Below are positions 42,135 through 50,914 of a stretch of DNA of 64,000 nucleotides, one piece after another. Where the stretch lies: the NCBI GenBank assembly GCA_016183985.1, contig JACPDN010000015.1, positions 62,001 through 126,000 of the forward strand, given 5' to 3'. A program made the position numbers and the translations under genes. A model generated the notes under the pieces. That model saw only the letters and a program-made list of their open reading frames with translations, searched no databases and was not told the origin of the DNA. Origin of the DNA: Pseudomonadota bacterium (lineage in GTDB: Bacteria > Pseudomonadota > Alphaproteobacteria > Dongiales > Dongiaceae). Position 1 is the stretch's first letter. Every line of letters begins with the position of its first letter.

Positions 42135-43556
42135 TCAGCCAATATTGGGCGCCGCCAGCAGCCAAAGCCCGAACAACGTATAGAGCACCATCAAGGCGGC
42201 AAGCGGCACTTGTGCCAGCGCTGCCCGCGTGCCACTGCCGGCCATACGCGCATTCAGCAGATGCGCCACGGCCACGGCAACGATGTGACCGATGACCACG
42301 GCGCCCGCCTGCAGCGTCCAAATGACCGCGACTGCTGAATAATTGTTGAGCAGCGAGGCGCTGACGAAATTGGCCGGGAGGTCGAGCGGGTTCCAGCCCT
42401 GCGCCAGCGGATCGCCATAGATCTCGACCACATATTGCAGTTCGAGAATCAGTGATGTGAGGTAATGAGCGAAGTGATAGGCGAGCGTGATCGGAATGAT
42501 GCTGATGACAAGCGTGCCGGCAGCATCCTTCAGCCGCCATGAGCCGCTGACAATGCGCCCCAGCAGGATGCTCGCCGCATAGGCAGCGACGATTGCCAGC
42601 CATAAACCGAAGAGGCCGACGCTGTTGCCCGTCACCACGGCACTGCGCCCCGGAAATTCCAGCGGATTGATGCCGATCCATTCCAGCCAGCGGAAGGTCC
42701 GGCTGAGGCCGTCAAATGAAACAGAGCCAAGCGTCATCAGCAGGAAGGCTGTGCCGCTGAGGCTGAGCGCCTCCAATTGGAAGAGCCGCGCGCCGGGAAA
42801 TACCAGAAAAATCTGCCGCCGCGCCGGATCGTTCGGTATGGGCCGCGGATCGACTGGCGAGAGGTGAGCAAGCAGCCGCAGGAAGATGGTGAAGGGATCA
42901 CCACGCGCCAGCCACGCCCTTTCGCCAAAAAGAACCATGCCGGCCATAGCAACAGTGAAATAAGCGAGCACAAAATGGGCGAGCCGGGCCGGATCGTCCG
43001 GGGCGAGGTCAATCAGTTCCAGCCAGGCAAAACCCCCGAAAAGAACGATGGCCGGGGTGCAGCCAAGCCATGCAGGATAGGCAAGGAGCGGCTCCGTCGC
43101 GCCGATGAAGCGCCGCAGCGCCCGCGCCGGAGCAATCGCCGGATTGAGAAAATGCCAGAGATCGCCGCAGATCGCCTGGACGAAGACGAAGCTGCCCCAC
43201 CACACGGCCCAAATCGTCACCGGTAGCGGATTGGCGCGCGGATCGCGGCTGCCGAACAGCCCTGCCAGGATCAACGCGGCCAGGAAAATGAACGTAACGG
43301 TGCTGACGGCTGTCTGCGAAGGCCGGCGCACAGTGCCGAGAAAGCAGCCTTTCGACCACAGGTGCTGCAGATGGGCCGGCGGCCACAGGAAGACCAGGGC
43401 AAAGGAAACCAGCACGGCCGATGCCCCGCCCAGCACGAAATAGCCCGTCGGCAGCAGCAGGACGAGTCCGCTTTCACCCGTATGCGCCATGGCAGGCCAG
43501 GCGAGGGTAAGGCCGATCGCTGCTATCAGCACGGCGGGGTATTTGGCTCGAATCAT
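42135..43556 (-). CDS. Polytopic membrane protein of unknown function
   Basis: 473 residues from ATG 43556, chosen because a signal-like segment (AVLIAAIGLTLAWPAMA-HT) follows; a TTG at 43610 would add 18 residues. About ten to twelve further membrane helices are predicted by eye. Distinct loops include GDLWHFLNPAIAPARALRRF, GERAWLARGDPFTIFLRLLAHLSP and HFAHYLTSLILELQY, the last with two His in a membrane region. I recall homologues sometimes labelled fenitrothion hydrolase (FedB)-like, but that is weak. It is divergent from the nicotinate dehydrogenase operon and shares its 190-base promoter gap, so a role in that pathway is possible. Confidence 0.7.
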   Translation of the reverse strand: MIRAKYPAVLIAAIGLTLAWPAMAHTGESGLVLLLPTGYFVLGGASAVLVSFALVFLWPPAHLQHLWSKGCFLGTVRRPSQTAVSTVTFIFLAALILAGLFGSRDPRANPLPVTIWAVWWGSFVFVQAICGDLWHFLNPAIAPARALRRFIGATEPLLAYPAWLGCTPAIVLFGGFAWLELIDLAPDDPARLAHFVLAYFTVAMAGMVLFGERAWLARGDPFTIFLRLLAHLSPVDPRPIPNDPARRQIFLVFPGARLFQLEALSLSGTAFLLMTLGSVSFDGLSRTFRWLEWIGINPLEFPGRSAVVTGNSVGLFGLWLAIVAAYAASILLGRIVSGSWRLKDAAGTLVISIIPITLAYHFAHYLTSLILELQYVVEIYGDPLAQGWNPLDLPANFVSASLLNNYSAVAVIWTLQAGAVVIGHIVAVAVAHLLNARMAGSGTRAALAQVPLAALMVLYTLFGLWLLAAPNIG

Positions 43557-43635
43557 ATGAGGATCCGTAAAAAGGGCGCCATTCTTCAGGTGATTCTCGG
43601 ATAGGCGCAATCCTCATCTCGCGCTGCGAAGCCCC

Positions 43636-43680
43636 TTGACGCTTGGCCTCGTCAGCGGGACAATCATTTGCATACAAATG
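43636..43680 (+). promoter_or_regulatory. Promoter and palindromic operator of the nicotinate dehydrogenase operon
   Basis: TTGACG (43636) and GACAAT (43659), spaced 17 bases, are followed at once by the perfect palindrome CATTTG-CATA-CAAATG (43665-43680), placed where a repressor would block transcription start. The MarR-type regulator at 50914 is the obvious candidate to bind it. Confidence 0.65.
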
Positions 43681-43746
43681 AATTCGCCAGCCGGCGGTGC
43701 TCTCGGCCCCGCTGTGCAGTGCCGTATTGGGAGCTATCGCGTCGCC

Positions 43747-44595
43747 ATGTTTTTGCAGCCGGCATCGCTCAGTGCGGCCATCGACATGCTCTCGCAGCAT
43801 CAGGGTCGGATACTCGCCGGCGGGACGGATTTCTTCCCGGCCTTGGGAGCCCTCAGCGAAACGCGGCCGATCATCGACATCTCCCGCGTGCCGGAGCTTT
43901 GCGCGATCGGCATGGAGGCGGATCTGGTACGGCTCGGCGCCGGGGCTACCTGGAGCGAGATCGTAGCCGCGCCCCTACCCACCGGCTTCGATGCTTTGAA
44001 AGCTGCCGCACGGGAGATCGGCTCCATCCAGATCCAGAATCGCGGCACGATCGGCGGCAACCTCTGCAATGCCTCGCCCGCCGCCGACAGCGTTCCGCCA
44101 CTCCTCGCCCTCGAGGCGCGGGTCGAGATCGCCTCCCCGTCTCATCGGCGCGAGCTGGCCCTTGGCGAATTCATCCTCGGTAACCGTCGCACGGCACTTG
44201 AGCCCGGTGAAATCCTGACGGCGGTGCTGATTCCGCGGCGGCAGGCAGAGCGTTTCACCAGCCACTTCGTCAAGCTGGGCGCACGGCGCTATCTCGTGAT
44301 TTCGATCGCCATGATCGCCGTCGCACTCGAACGTGCGCCTGACGGGGCGATTGCCAAGACGCATATCGCCGTCGGTTCCTGCTCGGCCGTGGCGCAGCGC
44401 CTGCCGGGGATCGAAAAGGCTTTGCTCGGCGCCCGGTCAGTTACGGACGTCGCAGGGGCCGTGACGCCCGGCAGGCTCACATCGCTGACGCCGATCGATG
44501 ATGTGCGCGCGACAGCCGATTATCGGCGCGATGCCGCGGCGACACTGATCCGCCGCGCGGTACAGGATTGCTTCGTCAAGAGTGGCGAGGCTTGA
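43747..44595 (+). CDS. Molybdenum hydroxylase FAD-binding subunit (probable nicotinate dehydrogenase)
   Basis: 282 residues from ATG 43747, where the family's usual start (FLQPASLSAAIDML) begins; ATG 43678 overlaps the operator and is less likely. Flavin-site motifs of the CoxM/XdhB family are ILAGGTDFFP, IGSIQIQNRGTIGGNLCNASPAADSVPPLLAL and the C-terminal domain. It passes electrons from the [2Fe-2S] centres to the acceptor. It precedes the fused FeS/Moco subunit by three bases. Together with the downstream 6-hydroxynicotinate reductase, nicotinate 6-hydroxylation is the likely reaction. Confidence 0.85.
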   Translation: MFLQPASLSAAIDMLSQHQGRILAGGTDFFPALGALSETRPIIDISRVPELCAIGMEADLVRLGAGATWSEIVAAPLPTGFDALKAAAREIGSIQIQNRGTIGGNLCNASPAADSVPPLLALEARVEIASPSHRRELALGEFILGNRRTALEPGEILTAVLIPRRQAERFTSHFVKLGARRYLVISIAMIAVALERAPDGAIAKTHIAVGSCSAVAQRLPGIEKALLGARSVTDVAGAVTPGRLTSLTPIDDVRATADYRRDAAATLIRRAVQDCFVKSGEA

Positions 44596-44598
44596 GCG

Positions 44599-47346
44599 AT
44601 GCAAGATAGCGCTGCCATCCCCTTCACCCTCAATGGCCAGAAGATCGCGGTCGCCGCGCCGGCCGAGCGGCGCCTCAGCAATGTGCTGCGTGACGATCTC
44701 GGCCTCTCCGGCACCAAGGTCGGATGCGACGCAGGCGATTGCGGTGCCTGCACGGTATTGCTCGACGGCGAGGCAGTCTGTTCCTGCCTGATGGCGGTGG
44801 GCCAGGTCAGCGGCCGTGCGCTGACCACCATCGAGGGCCTGCCGGGCAAAACACCCATTGCCGAAAGGTTGCAGCAATCCTTCCTGAATCACGGCGCCGC
44901 GCAATGCGGTATCTGCACGCCGGGCATGCTGGTGGCTGCAACGGCATTGCTTGCGGAGAACCCCAACCCCAGTGAAAAGGCCGTCAAGGACGCGCTAGGC
45001 GGCGTTCTGTGCCGCTGCACCGGATATCGCAAGATCATCGCCGCGGTGCTGGATGCCGGCAGCCGCCGTGACTCAGCGAGCCTTCCGGGTGCAGGTCGCG
45101 CCGTTGGCGCCCGCATCAACCGGTTGGACGGGCAGCGCAAGGTTGATGGCACGGATATCTTCGGCGCCGACGGACACGAGGCGAACGCGCTGCTGCTACG
45201 CGCGATTCGTTCCCCTTACCATCACGCGCGCTTCGCTTTAGGCAATCTCGATGCCTACATCCGCACGCATCCCGGCATCCATCGCATCTTCACGGCGACC
45301 GATGTACCGGGCGAGAATTGCTTTGGCGTGATCGGGCCCTTTGCCGACCAACCGGTTTTCGCGGTCAATGCGACACGTTTCAAAGGTGAAACCATCGCCG
45401 CGGTCGTCGGCGATCCGAAAGTCATTGAAGCGCTCGATTTGCGCCAATTTCCGGTGACTTGGGAAGAATTGCCGGCGGTCCTGTCGCTTGATGCAGCATT
45501 GGCCGATGGGGCACCCCAGCTCCACAATGCCCGTGACGGCAATGTGCTGGTGCGTGGCTGGGTCAAGCGCGGTGAAGTTGAGGCGGCACTTGCCGGCTCT
45601 GATGCCGTGGTCGAAGGCATCTTCGAAACCGGCTTCGTCGAACACGCCTATATCGAGCCGGAAGCCGGCATCGCACGGCGCGTCGGCGACCGCATGGAGG
45701 TACAGGCCTGCACGCAAGCTCCCTATATGGACCGCGACGACGTTGCAAAAGTGCTGGGCCTGAAGCCGGAGGACGTGCGCATCATCCCAACGGCGGTCGG
45801 CGGTGGCTTCGGCTCGAAGCTCGATCTTTCGGTACAGCCCTTTATCGCCGTGGCTGCCTGGCATCTGAAGCGTCCCGTGCGCATGGTCTATACCCGCCCG
45901 GAATCCATTGCGACGACGACCAAGCGCCATCCCGGCCGCATGCAAGTCAAGATCGGTGCCAGCAAGGACGGTCATTTGACCGCGATCGATTTCGCGGGTG
46001 ATTTCAACACCGGCGCCTATGCCTCCTGGGGACCGACCGTCGCCAACCGGGTGCCGGTCCACGCCTCCGGCCCCTATTACGTGCCACATTACCGGGCACA
46101 GGCGCGCGCCATACATACACATGCCGTGCCGGCCGGCGCCTTCCGCGGCTTCGGTGTGCCACAGGCCACGATCGCGCAGGAACAACTCTACGATATGCTG
46201 GCGGAGAAGCTCGGCATCGATAAGCTCGACTTCCGCCTTATCAATGCGCTGAGGCCGGATCAGCCGACGGTGACAGGCCAGATCCTCGGTGCCGGCACCG
46301 GCATTCGCGCCTGCTTCGAGGCTCTGAAGCCGCATTGGGACCGCGCCCATCGCGATGCGGCCGCGGCCAATGCGACGTCGTCGCTTATGCGCCGCGGCGT
46401 CGGTGTCGCCGGCATGTGGTATGGCTGCGGCAATACTTCGCTACCCAACCCGTCGACGATCCGGCTGGGGCTGAAACCTGACGGACGTCTGGCGCTTCAC
46501 CAGGGTGCCGTCGATATCGGGCAAGGGTCGAATACCGTCATCACGCAACTTTGCGCCGATGCCTTGGGGGCGCCAATCGACTGCTTCGATCTTCTCTCCG
46601 CTGACACGGATATCACGCCGGATTGCGGCAAGACCTCCGCCTCACGCCAGACCTTCGTCACCGGCAAGGCAGCGACCCTTGCCGGCGAGGCGCTGCGCCG
46701 GCAGATCCTGCGCCTCGCCAATGCCGGCGCCGATGCGCAACTGAAATTCCAGGGCGGCCGCGTGGCTGTCGAGGATCGCGGGATCGCGCATCCGATCGAT
46801 CTAGACACCTTACCCCAGGACGCGCGCGGCTATGTGCTGAGCGCTGAAGAGACCTTCGACCCGCCGACCAGCCCGCTGGATGAGAACGGTCAGGGCGTTC
46901 CCTATGCGCTTTATGGCTTTGGTGCGCATCTGGTGGAACTCGCAGTCGATACCGAGCTCGGCACCGTCGAGCTCATCAAGATTACGACGGCCCATGATGT
47001 CGGGCGCGCCGTCAATCCGACGCTGATCGAAGGGCAGATCGAGGGCGGTGTGGCACAGGGCATCGGTCTTGCGCTGATGGAAGAATTTCATCCCGGCAAG
47101 GGCGAGAATCTTCACGATTATCTCATCCCGACCATCGGCGACGTGCCGCCGGTGGAATCGATCCTCATCGAGGATGTCTCGCCTGTCGGCCCCTTCGGCG
47201 CCAAAGGTATCGGCGAACAGGCGCTCATCCCGACAGCGCCTGCGATCCTCAACGCCATCGCCGATGCGACCGGTGTGCGCATCACGCGCGTCCCAGCGAC
47301 GCCCGACCGTATCCGCGCCGCCATCAAGGAGGCCGCCGTCCGATGA
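44599..47346 (+). CDS. Molybdenum hydroxylase fused FeS/Moco subunit (probable nicotinate dehydrogenase)
   Basis: 915 residues, the size of Desulfovibrio aldehyde oxidoreductase. Residues 1-155 hold two [2Fe-2S] sites: Cys43, 48, 51 and 61/63 (CDAGDCGACTVLLDG) and Cys103, 106, 138, 140 (CGICTPGM, CRCTGY). The Moco domain spans about 165-910, with GGGFGSKLDLSVQPF and the catalytic Glu873 in GAKGIGEQAL. Most bacterial members keep the FeS part as a separate chain; the fusion here is less common. With 6-hydroxynicotinate reductase coupled directly behind it (ATGA overlap), it should hydroxylate nicotinate at C6 with water as oxygen source. Other N-heterocycles remain possible. Confidence 0.87.
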   Translation: MQDSAAIPFTLNGQKIAVAAPAERRLSNVLRDDLGLSGTKVGCDAGDCGACTVLLDGEAVCSCLMAVGQVSGRALTTIEGLPGKTPIAERLQQSFLNHGAAQCGICTPGMLVAATALLAENPNPSEKAVKDALGGVLCRCTGYRKIIAAVLDAGSRRDSASLPGAGRAVGARINRLDGQRKVDGTDIFGADGHEANALLLRAIRSPYHHARFALGNLDAYIRTHPGIHRIFTATDVPGENCFGVIGPFADQPVFAVNATRFKGETIAAVVGDPKVIEALDLRQFPVTWEELPAVLSLDAALADGAPQLHNARDGNVLVRGWVKRGEVEAALAGSDAVVEGIFETGFVEHAYIEPEAGIARRVGDRMEVQACTQAPYMDRDDVAKVLGLKPEDVRIIPTAVGGGFGSKLDLSVQPFIAVAAWHLKRPVRMVYTRPESIATTTKRHPGRMQVKIGASKDGHLTAIDFAGDFNTGAYASWGPTVANRVPVHASGPYYVPHYRAQARAIHTHAVPAGAFRGFGVPQATIAQEQLYDMLAEKLGIDKLDFRLINALRPDQPTVTGQILGAGTGIRACFEALKPHWDRAHRDAAAANATSSLMRRGVGVAGMWYGCGNTSLPNPSTIRLGLKPDGRLALHQGAVDIGQGSNTVITQLCADALGAPIDCFDLLSADTDITPDCGKTSASRQTFVTGKAATLAGEALRRQILRLANAGADAQLKFQGGRVAVEDRGIAHPIDLDTLPQDARGYVLSAEETFDPPTSPLDENGQGVPYALYGFGAHLVELAVDTELGTVELIKITTAHDVGRAVNPTLIEGQIEGGVAQGIGLALMEEFHPGKGENLHDYLIPTIGDVPPVESILIEDVSPVGPFGAKGIGEQALIPTAPAILNAIADATGVRITRVPATPDRIRAAIKEAAVR

Positions 47347-48863
47347 GCGAAACCCAGCAAGCCTCCGCCGTCGACAGTACGGTCGGGCCAAAGATCGTCG
47401 ACGGCAAGATCCGCTGCGACGCCTGTCCCGTGCTTTGCTATATCCGCGATGGCGCTACGGGTGCCTGCGATCGCTACGCCAACAAGGGCGGCGAACTGAT
47501 CCGCATCGATCCGCATATCCTGCTGAGCCAGGCGTTGGCCGACGGCCAGGCCGTGGTGCCCTTCGGTGGCCAGATGTCGGAATGGGATGGCGATATCCTC
47601 CATGCCGGCGGCACGTTTGTCACCGCCATCGGCGCTGGCACGACCTATCCCGATTACAAGCCCGCCCCCTTCATCGTCGCAGCGGAAGTCGACGGCGTCG
47701 ATATGGTGACCGTGGTGACCGAGGGCATCTTCAGCTATTGCGGCGTGAAGATCAAAATCGACACCGACCGGTTTTTAGGCGCGGAGCAATCGATCGTGCG
47801 CGCCCAGGGCGAAGCGGTCGGCCATGTGACCACCGGCGAATACGGCTCGCAGATGCTCTCATTGGGCGGCGTACATCATCTGACCGGCGGTTCGAAGAAG
47901 GAAGGCCGCATCACCTGCGACACGCTCCTTGCCCTCTGCAATAAGCAAGCCGTCGAGCTCGCCATCGAGGGCGGTGCCACCGTGGTCGTCGAAGCCGGCA
48001 AGGCGCCCATCGTCAATCAAATGCCTGAAGAGCGCATGCGTGTCGGATGCGGCTCCGCCACCATCGGCATGTTCGCCAAGCAATGGCAGGGCAAGGTCGA
48101 CGAGGTGGTGGTGGTCGATGACCATATCACTGGCGTGCTGTCCGAACATCAGGCCGGCAAGCTCCTTGGCATTCCCGATACCGGCATCAAGATGCGCGGC
48201 CGCCGCTCGACGCCCGGCCGTTACTTCCAGGTGGCTGAACCCGGTACCGGCTGGGGTGGCACCGATATCTCCGATCCACTTTCCATCCTGCAGCCTTTCG
48301 ATCCGAAGGTGGCGAAGCCCGGCCTCACCATGCTGATGGTGAGCACGACCGGTGAGCATGCGGGCTATTACGTGCTCGACGACAATCTGCAGCCCGTCGA
48401 GCAGGAGCTGCCCAAACCGCTCCAGGATTCGGTCGCCCGCATCAAGGAGAATTGCGAACCCGCTCTTTCGACCGTGCTCTTCATGGGCGGCGCCGGCGGC
48501 TCGCTTCGTGCCGGCGTCACCGAGAATCCCGTGCGCCTGACGCAATCGGTAAAGCGCGCCCTCACCTATGTGACCTGCGGCGGGGCGCCTGCCTATATCT
48601 GGCCGGGCGGTGGCATCACGCTGATGGTCGACGTCACTTTGCTGCCGCAGAACGCTTTCGGCTATGTGCCGACGCCGGCTTTGGTGGCGCCGATCGAATT
48701 CACCATGCGGCTTGAAGATTACGCGGCCCTCGGCGGCCATATGGATTTCGTGCAACGCATCGACACTTTGCCTCGCGACGGCTTCAAGCGGCAGCGGGTG
48801 ACGCAGAATGCCGAGGCGCCTTGGCCACTCACCTTCCACAGCCGGGCAGACAAGGCGTCATGA
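47343..48863 (+). CDS. hnr: 6-Hydroxynicotinate reductase
   Basis: 506 residues, recognised as the 6-hydroxynicotinate reductase family known from Eubacterium barkeri nicotinate fermentation. It reduces 6-hydroxynicotinate to 1,4,5,6-tetrahydro-6-oxonicotinate with low-potential electrons. An N-terminal cluster Cys25-x2-Cys28-x3-Cys32-x9-Cys42 probably holds a [4Fe-4S] centre. Residues 36-42 read DGATGAC, close to the D-x-x-(S/T)-G-A-T flavinylation motif except that the acceptor is Cys. Overlaps both neighbours by ATGA. The following enamidase and the preceding hydroxylase complete the route. Confidence 0.87.
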   Translation: MSETQQASAVDSTVGPKIVDGKIRCDACPVLCYIRDGATGACDRYANKGGELIRIDPHILLSQALADGQAVVPFGGQMSEWDGDILHAGGTFVTAIGAGTTYPDYKPAPFIVAAEVDGVDMVTVVTEGIFSYCGVKIKIDTDRFLGAEQSIVRAQGEAVGHVTTGEYGSQMLSLGGVHHLTGGSKKEGRITCDTLLALCNKQAVELAIEGGATVVVEAGKAPIVNQMPEERMRVGCGSATIGMFAKQWQGKVDEVVVVDDHITGVLSEHQAGKLLGIPDTGIKMRGRRSTPGRYFQVAEPGTGWGGTDISDPLSILQPFDPKVAKPGLTMLMVSTTGEHAGYYVLDDNLQPVEQELPKPLQDSVARIKENCEPALSTVLFMGGAGGSLRAGVTENPVRLTQSVKRALTYVTCGGAPAYIWPGGGITLMVDVTLLPQNAFGYVPTPALVAPIEFTMRLEDYAALGGHMDFVQRIDTLPRDGFKRQRVTQNAEAPWPLTFHSRADKAS

Positions 48864-49762
48864 GCAGCCGGCAACAAGCGAAGTTCCTGCCCGATGGGCG
48901 CCGCCTGCACCTGCAGGACGGCCCCATCGACCTCATCATCGAGGCGCAAGGATCCGATGCTGCCGTCACCGCCGCCTATGATGCTGCCTGCGACCGCTTT
49001 ACCTCGCTGCTAGACGAACTCTGCGTCGAGCTGCCGTTGTTGCGCCGACCCATGACGCCCGAGAGTGCCGCGCCCCAAGGCCCCGTCGCCCGCCGCATGG
49101 CGGAGGTGGCGCGAGTCTATGCTGACCGGCATTTCGTCACACCGATGGTAGCCGTAGCCGGCGCGGGCGCCGAGGCCATCCTGGCTGCGATGACTGCTGC
49201 CTCTCCGCTCACCCGCGCCTATGTCAATAATGGCGGCGATATCGCCCTGCATCTCACCCCGGGTACGAGCTTCGAGATCGGCATGGTCGACCGGCCGGAT
49301 CATCCGCGCCTCTTCGGCAAGCTCAAGGTGAGCGCTGACGACGATGTGCGCGGTGTTGCCACCAGCGGTCGCCATGGCCGCAGCTTTTCGCTCGGCATCG
49401 CAGATGCAGTGACGGTGCTGGCCACCGATGCGCCGACTGCCGATGCTGCCGCCACCATGATTGCCAATGCTGTCGATCTGCCGGATCATCCGCGCATCAT
49501 CCGGGTTCCCGCAGACTCGCTGCAACCCGACAGCGATCTCGGGGCACGTCTCGTGACCCGTTCGGTGGGCCAGCTCACATCGCATGAAGTTGCACGCGCG
49601 CTCACGCGCGGCGTTCGCTTTGCCGAACAACTGCTGGACGTGTGCGCTATCCAGGCCGCCGCTCTCCATCTTGCCGGCGAAACCCGGCTTGTTCTCAAAC
49701 ACCCCCACCTGATGAGCCTCATCGGCCGACAGAAGGAAATGAAAATCCATGCCGCAGGTTGA
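48860..49762 (+). CDS. UPF0280-family protein (ApbE-like fold)
   Basis: 300 residues from ATG 48860 overlapping the hnr stop. UPF0280 landmarks are MAEVARVYADRHFVTPMVAVAGAGAEAIL, YVNNGGDIALHL and GVATSGRHGRSFSLGIADAVTVLA. The NNGGDI and ATSG..GRSFS parts echo ApbE, the enzyme that attaches FMN to proteins. No member has a proven role that I know of. Its tight coupling to 6-hydroxynicotinate reductase suggests cofactor attachment or maturation for that enzyme, which is an inference. Confidence 0.82.
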   Translation: MSSRQQAKFLPDGRRLHLQDGPIDLIIEAQGSDAAVTAAYDAACDRFTSLLDELCVELPLLRRPMTPESAAPQGPVARRMAEVARVYADRHFVTPMVAVAGAGAEAILAAMTAASPLTRAYVNNGGDIALHLTPGTSFEIGMVDRPDHPRLFGKLKVSADDDVRGVATSGRHGRSFSLGIADAVTVLATDAPTADAAATMIANAVDLPDHPRIIRVPADSLQPDSDLGARLVTRSVGQLTSHEVARALTRGVRFAEQLLDVCAIQAAALHLAGETRLVLKHPHLMSLIGRQKEMKIHAAG

Positions 49763-50333
49763 AATCCGCAAGCGCCTCATTTCGGTCGAGGAGATCTTTC
49801 ACGAAGGCGGCCCGAAGGCCAACAAACCGCTGCGGCGCGTCGCGGGTCTAGCCGTTATCAAGAATCCCTTTGCCGGCCGCTATGTCGAGGAGATCACCGG
49901 TTTCATGGAAGATCTGCGCCCCCTCGGCCTCGAGCTGGCGCGCGACATGGTGGAGGCTTTGGGCGGAGATCGCTCGATCGTCGAAGGTTACGGCAAGGGT
50001 ATCATCGTCGGGTCGGCGGGCGAGTTGGAGCACGGTGCGCTGTGGCATGCGCCCGGCGGCTATGCCATGCGTGAAGTGCTGGGCGAGACCAAGGCGATCG
50101 TGCCATCGACCAAGAAGGTGGGCGGCCTTGGCGCGCGGCTTGACGTGCCGGTGACGCATATCAACGCCTCCTATGTGCGCAGCCATTTCGACGCGATCGA
50201 GGTGGGGTTGCCGGACAGCCCCCGCGCCGACGAAATGCTCGTGGCGCTGGTCATGACGACCGGCGCCCGCATTCACAACCGTGCCGGCGGCCTGAAGGCG
50301 AGCGAAATCAAGGGAGAGGATGGATTGCGATGA
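49749..50333 (+). CDS. DUF1185 (amino acid synthesis) family protein, first copy
   Basis: 194 residues, PF06684-type family: KNPFAGRYVEEITGFMEDL, VEGYGKGIIVGSAGELEHGALWHAPGGYAMR, HINASYVRSHFDAIEVG and the C-terminal IKGEDGLR. Structures exist for relatives but no reaction is established. It overlaps UPF0280 by 14 bases and the second copy by ATGA. About 40% of residues match the second copy by eye, so the two arose by duplication and may form a heteromer. Consistent linkage with 6-hydroxynicotinate reductase suggests a part in ring metabolism. Confidence 0.82.
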   Translation: MPQVEIRKRLISVEEIFHEGGPKANKPLRRVAGLAVIKNPFAGRYVEEITGFMEDLRPLGLELARDMVEALGGDRSIVEGYGKGIIVGSAGELEHGALWHAPGGYAMREVLGETKAIVPSTKKVGGLGARLDVPVTHINASYVRSHFDAIEVGLPDSPRADEMLVALVMTTGARIHNRAGGLKASEIKGEDGLR

Positions 50334-50914
50334 AAGCCGAGATCCGGAAGATCGTCACCTTCGTCGAGGAAACCCATCGCGAGATGGGGAAGGGCATCAA
50401 TCCACCAACCCGGCGCGCGGCGGCGGTTGCCGTCATCGCCAATCCCTTTGCCGGCAAATATGTCGAGGATTTGACGCCGCTCATGGAGATCGGTGAGGAA
50501 CTGGGCGGCCTCCTCGCTGAGAAAGCCGTGGCAGCGCTCGGCATCGAGGGTGGCAAAGCGGAGAGCTATGGCAAGGCCGCGGCCGTCGGCGAGAATGGCG
50601 AGCTGGAGCACGCCGCTGCCATCCTGCATCCCAAGATGGGCACACCGGTCCGCAAGGTGTTGGTGAAGGGCGCGGCGCTCATCCCCTCTTCAAAAAAGCG
50701 CGGTGGCTTGGGCTGCGTGCTCGACGTGCCGCTGGGGCACAAGGATGCGGCCTATGTGCGCAGCCATTTCGACGGCATGGAAGTGCAGATCAACGATGCG
50801 CCTCGCGCCAACGAGATCATGGTGGCCGTTGCCGTCACCGACAGCGGCCGCCCGCTGCCGCGCGTCGGCGGTCTCACCAAGGATCAGATCAAGGGCGAGG
50901 ACGGATTACGCTGA
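50330..50914 (+). CDS. DUF1185 (amino acid synthesis) family protein, second copy
   Basis: 194 residues, same length and end (IKGEDGLR) as the first copy. NPFAGKYVEDLTPLMEIGEELG, AESYGKAAAVGENGELEHAAAILHP and DAAYVRSHFDGMEV are shared in position. Differences concentrate at the N-terminus and around residues 110-125 (KVLVKGAALIPSSKKRGG), which could alter the ligand pocket. It overlaps the MarR gene start (TGATG). Function unknown; see first copy. Confidence 0.82.
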   Translation: MKAEIRKIVTFVEETHREMGKGINPPTRRAAAVAVIANPFAGKYVEDLTPLMEIGEELGGLLAEKAVAALGIEGGKAESYGKAAAVGENGELEHAAAILHPKMGTPVRKVLVKGAALIPSSKKRGGLGCVLDVPLGHKDAAYVRSHFDGMEVQINDAPRANEIMVAVAVTDSGRPLPRVGGLTKDQIKGEDGLR

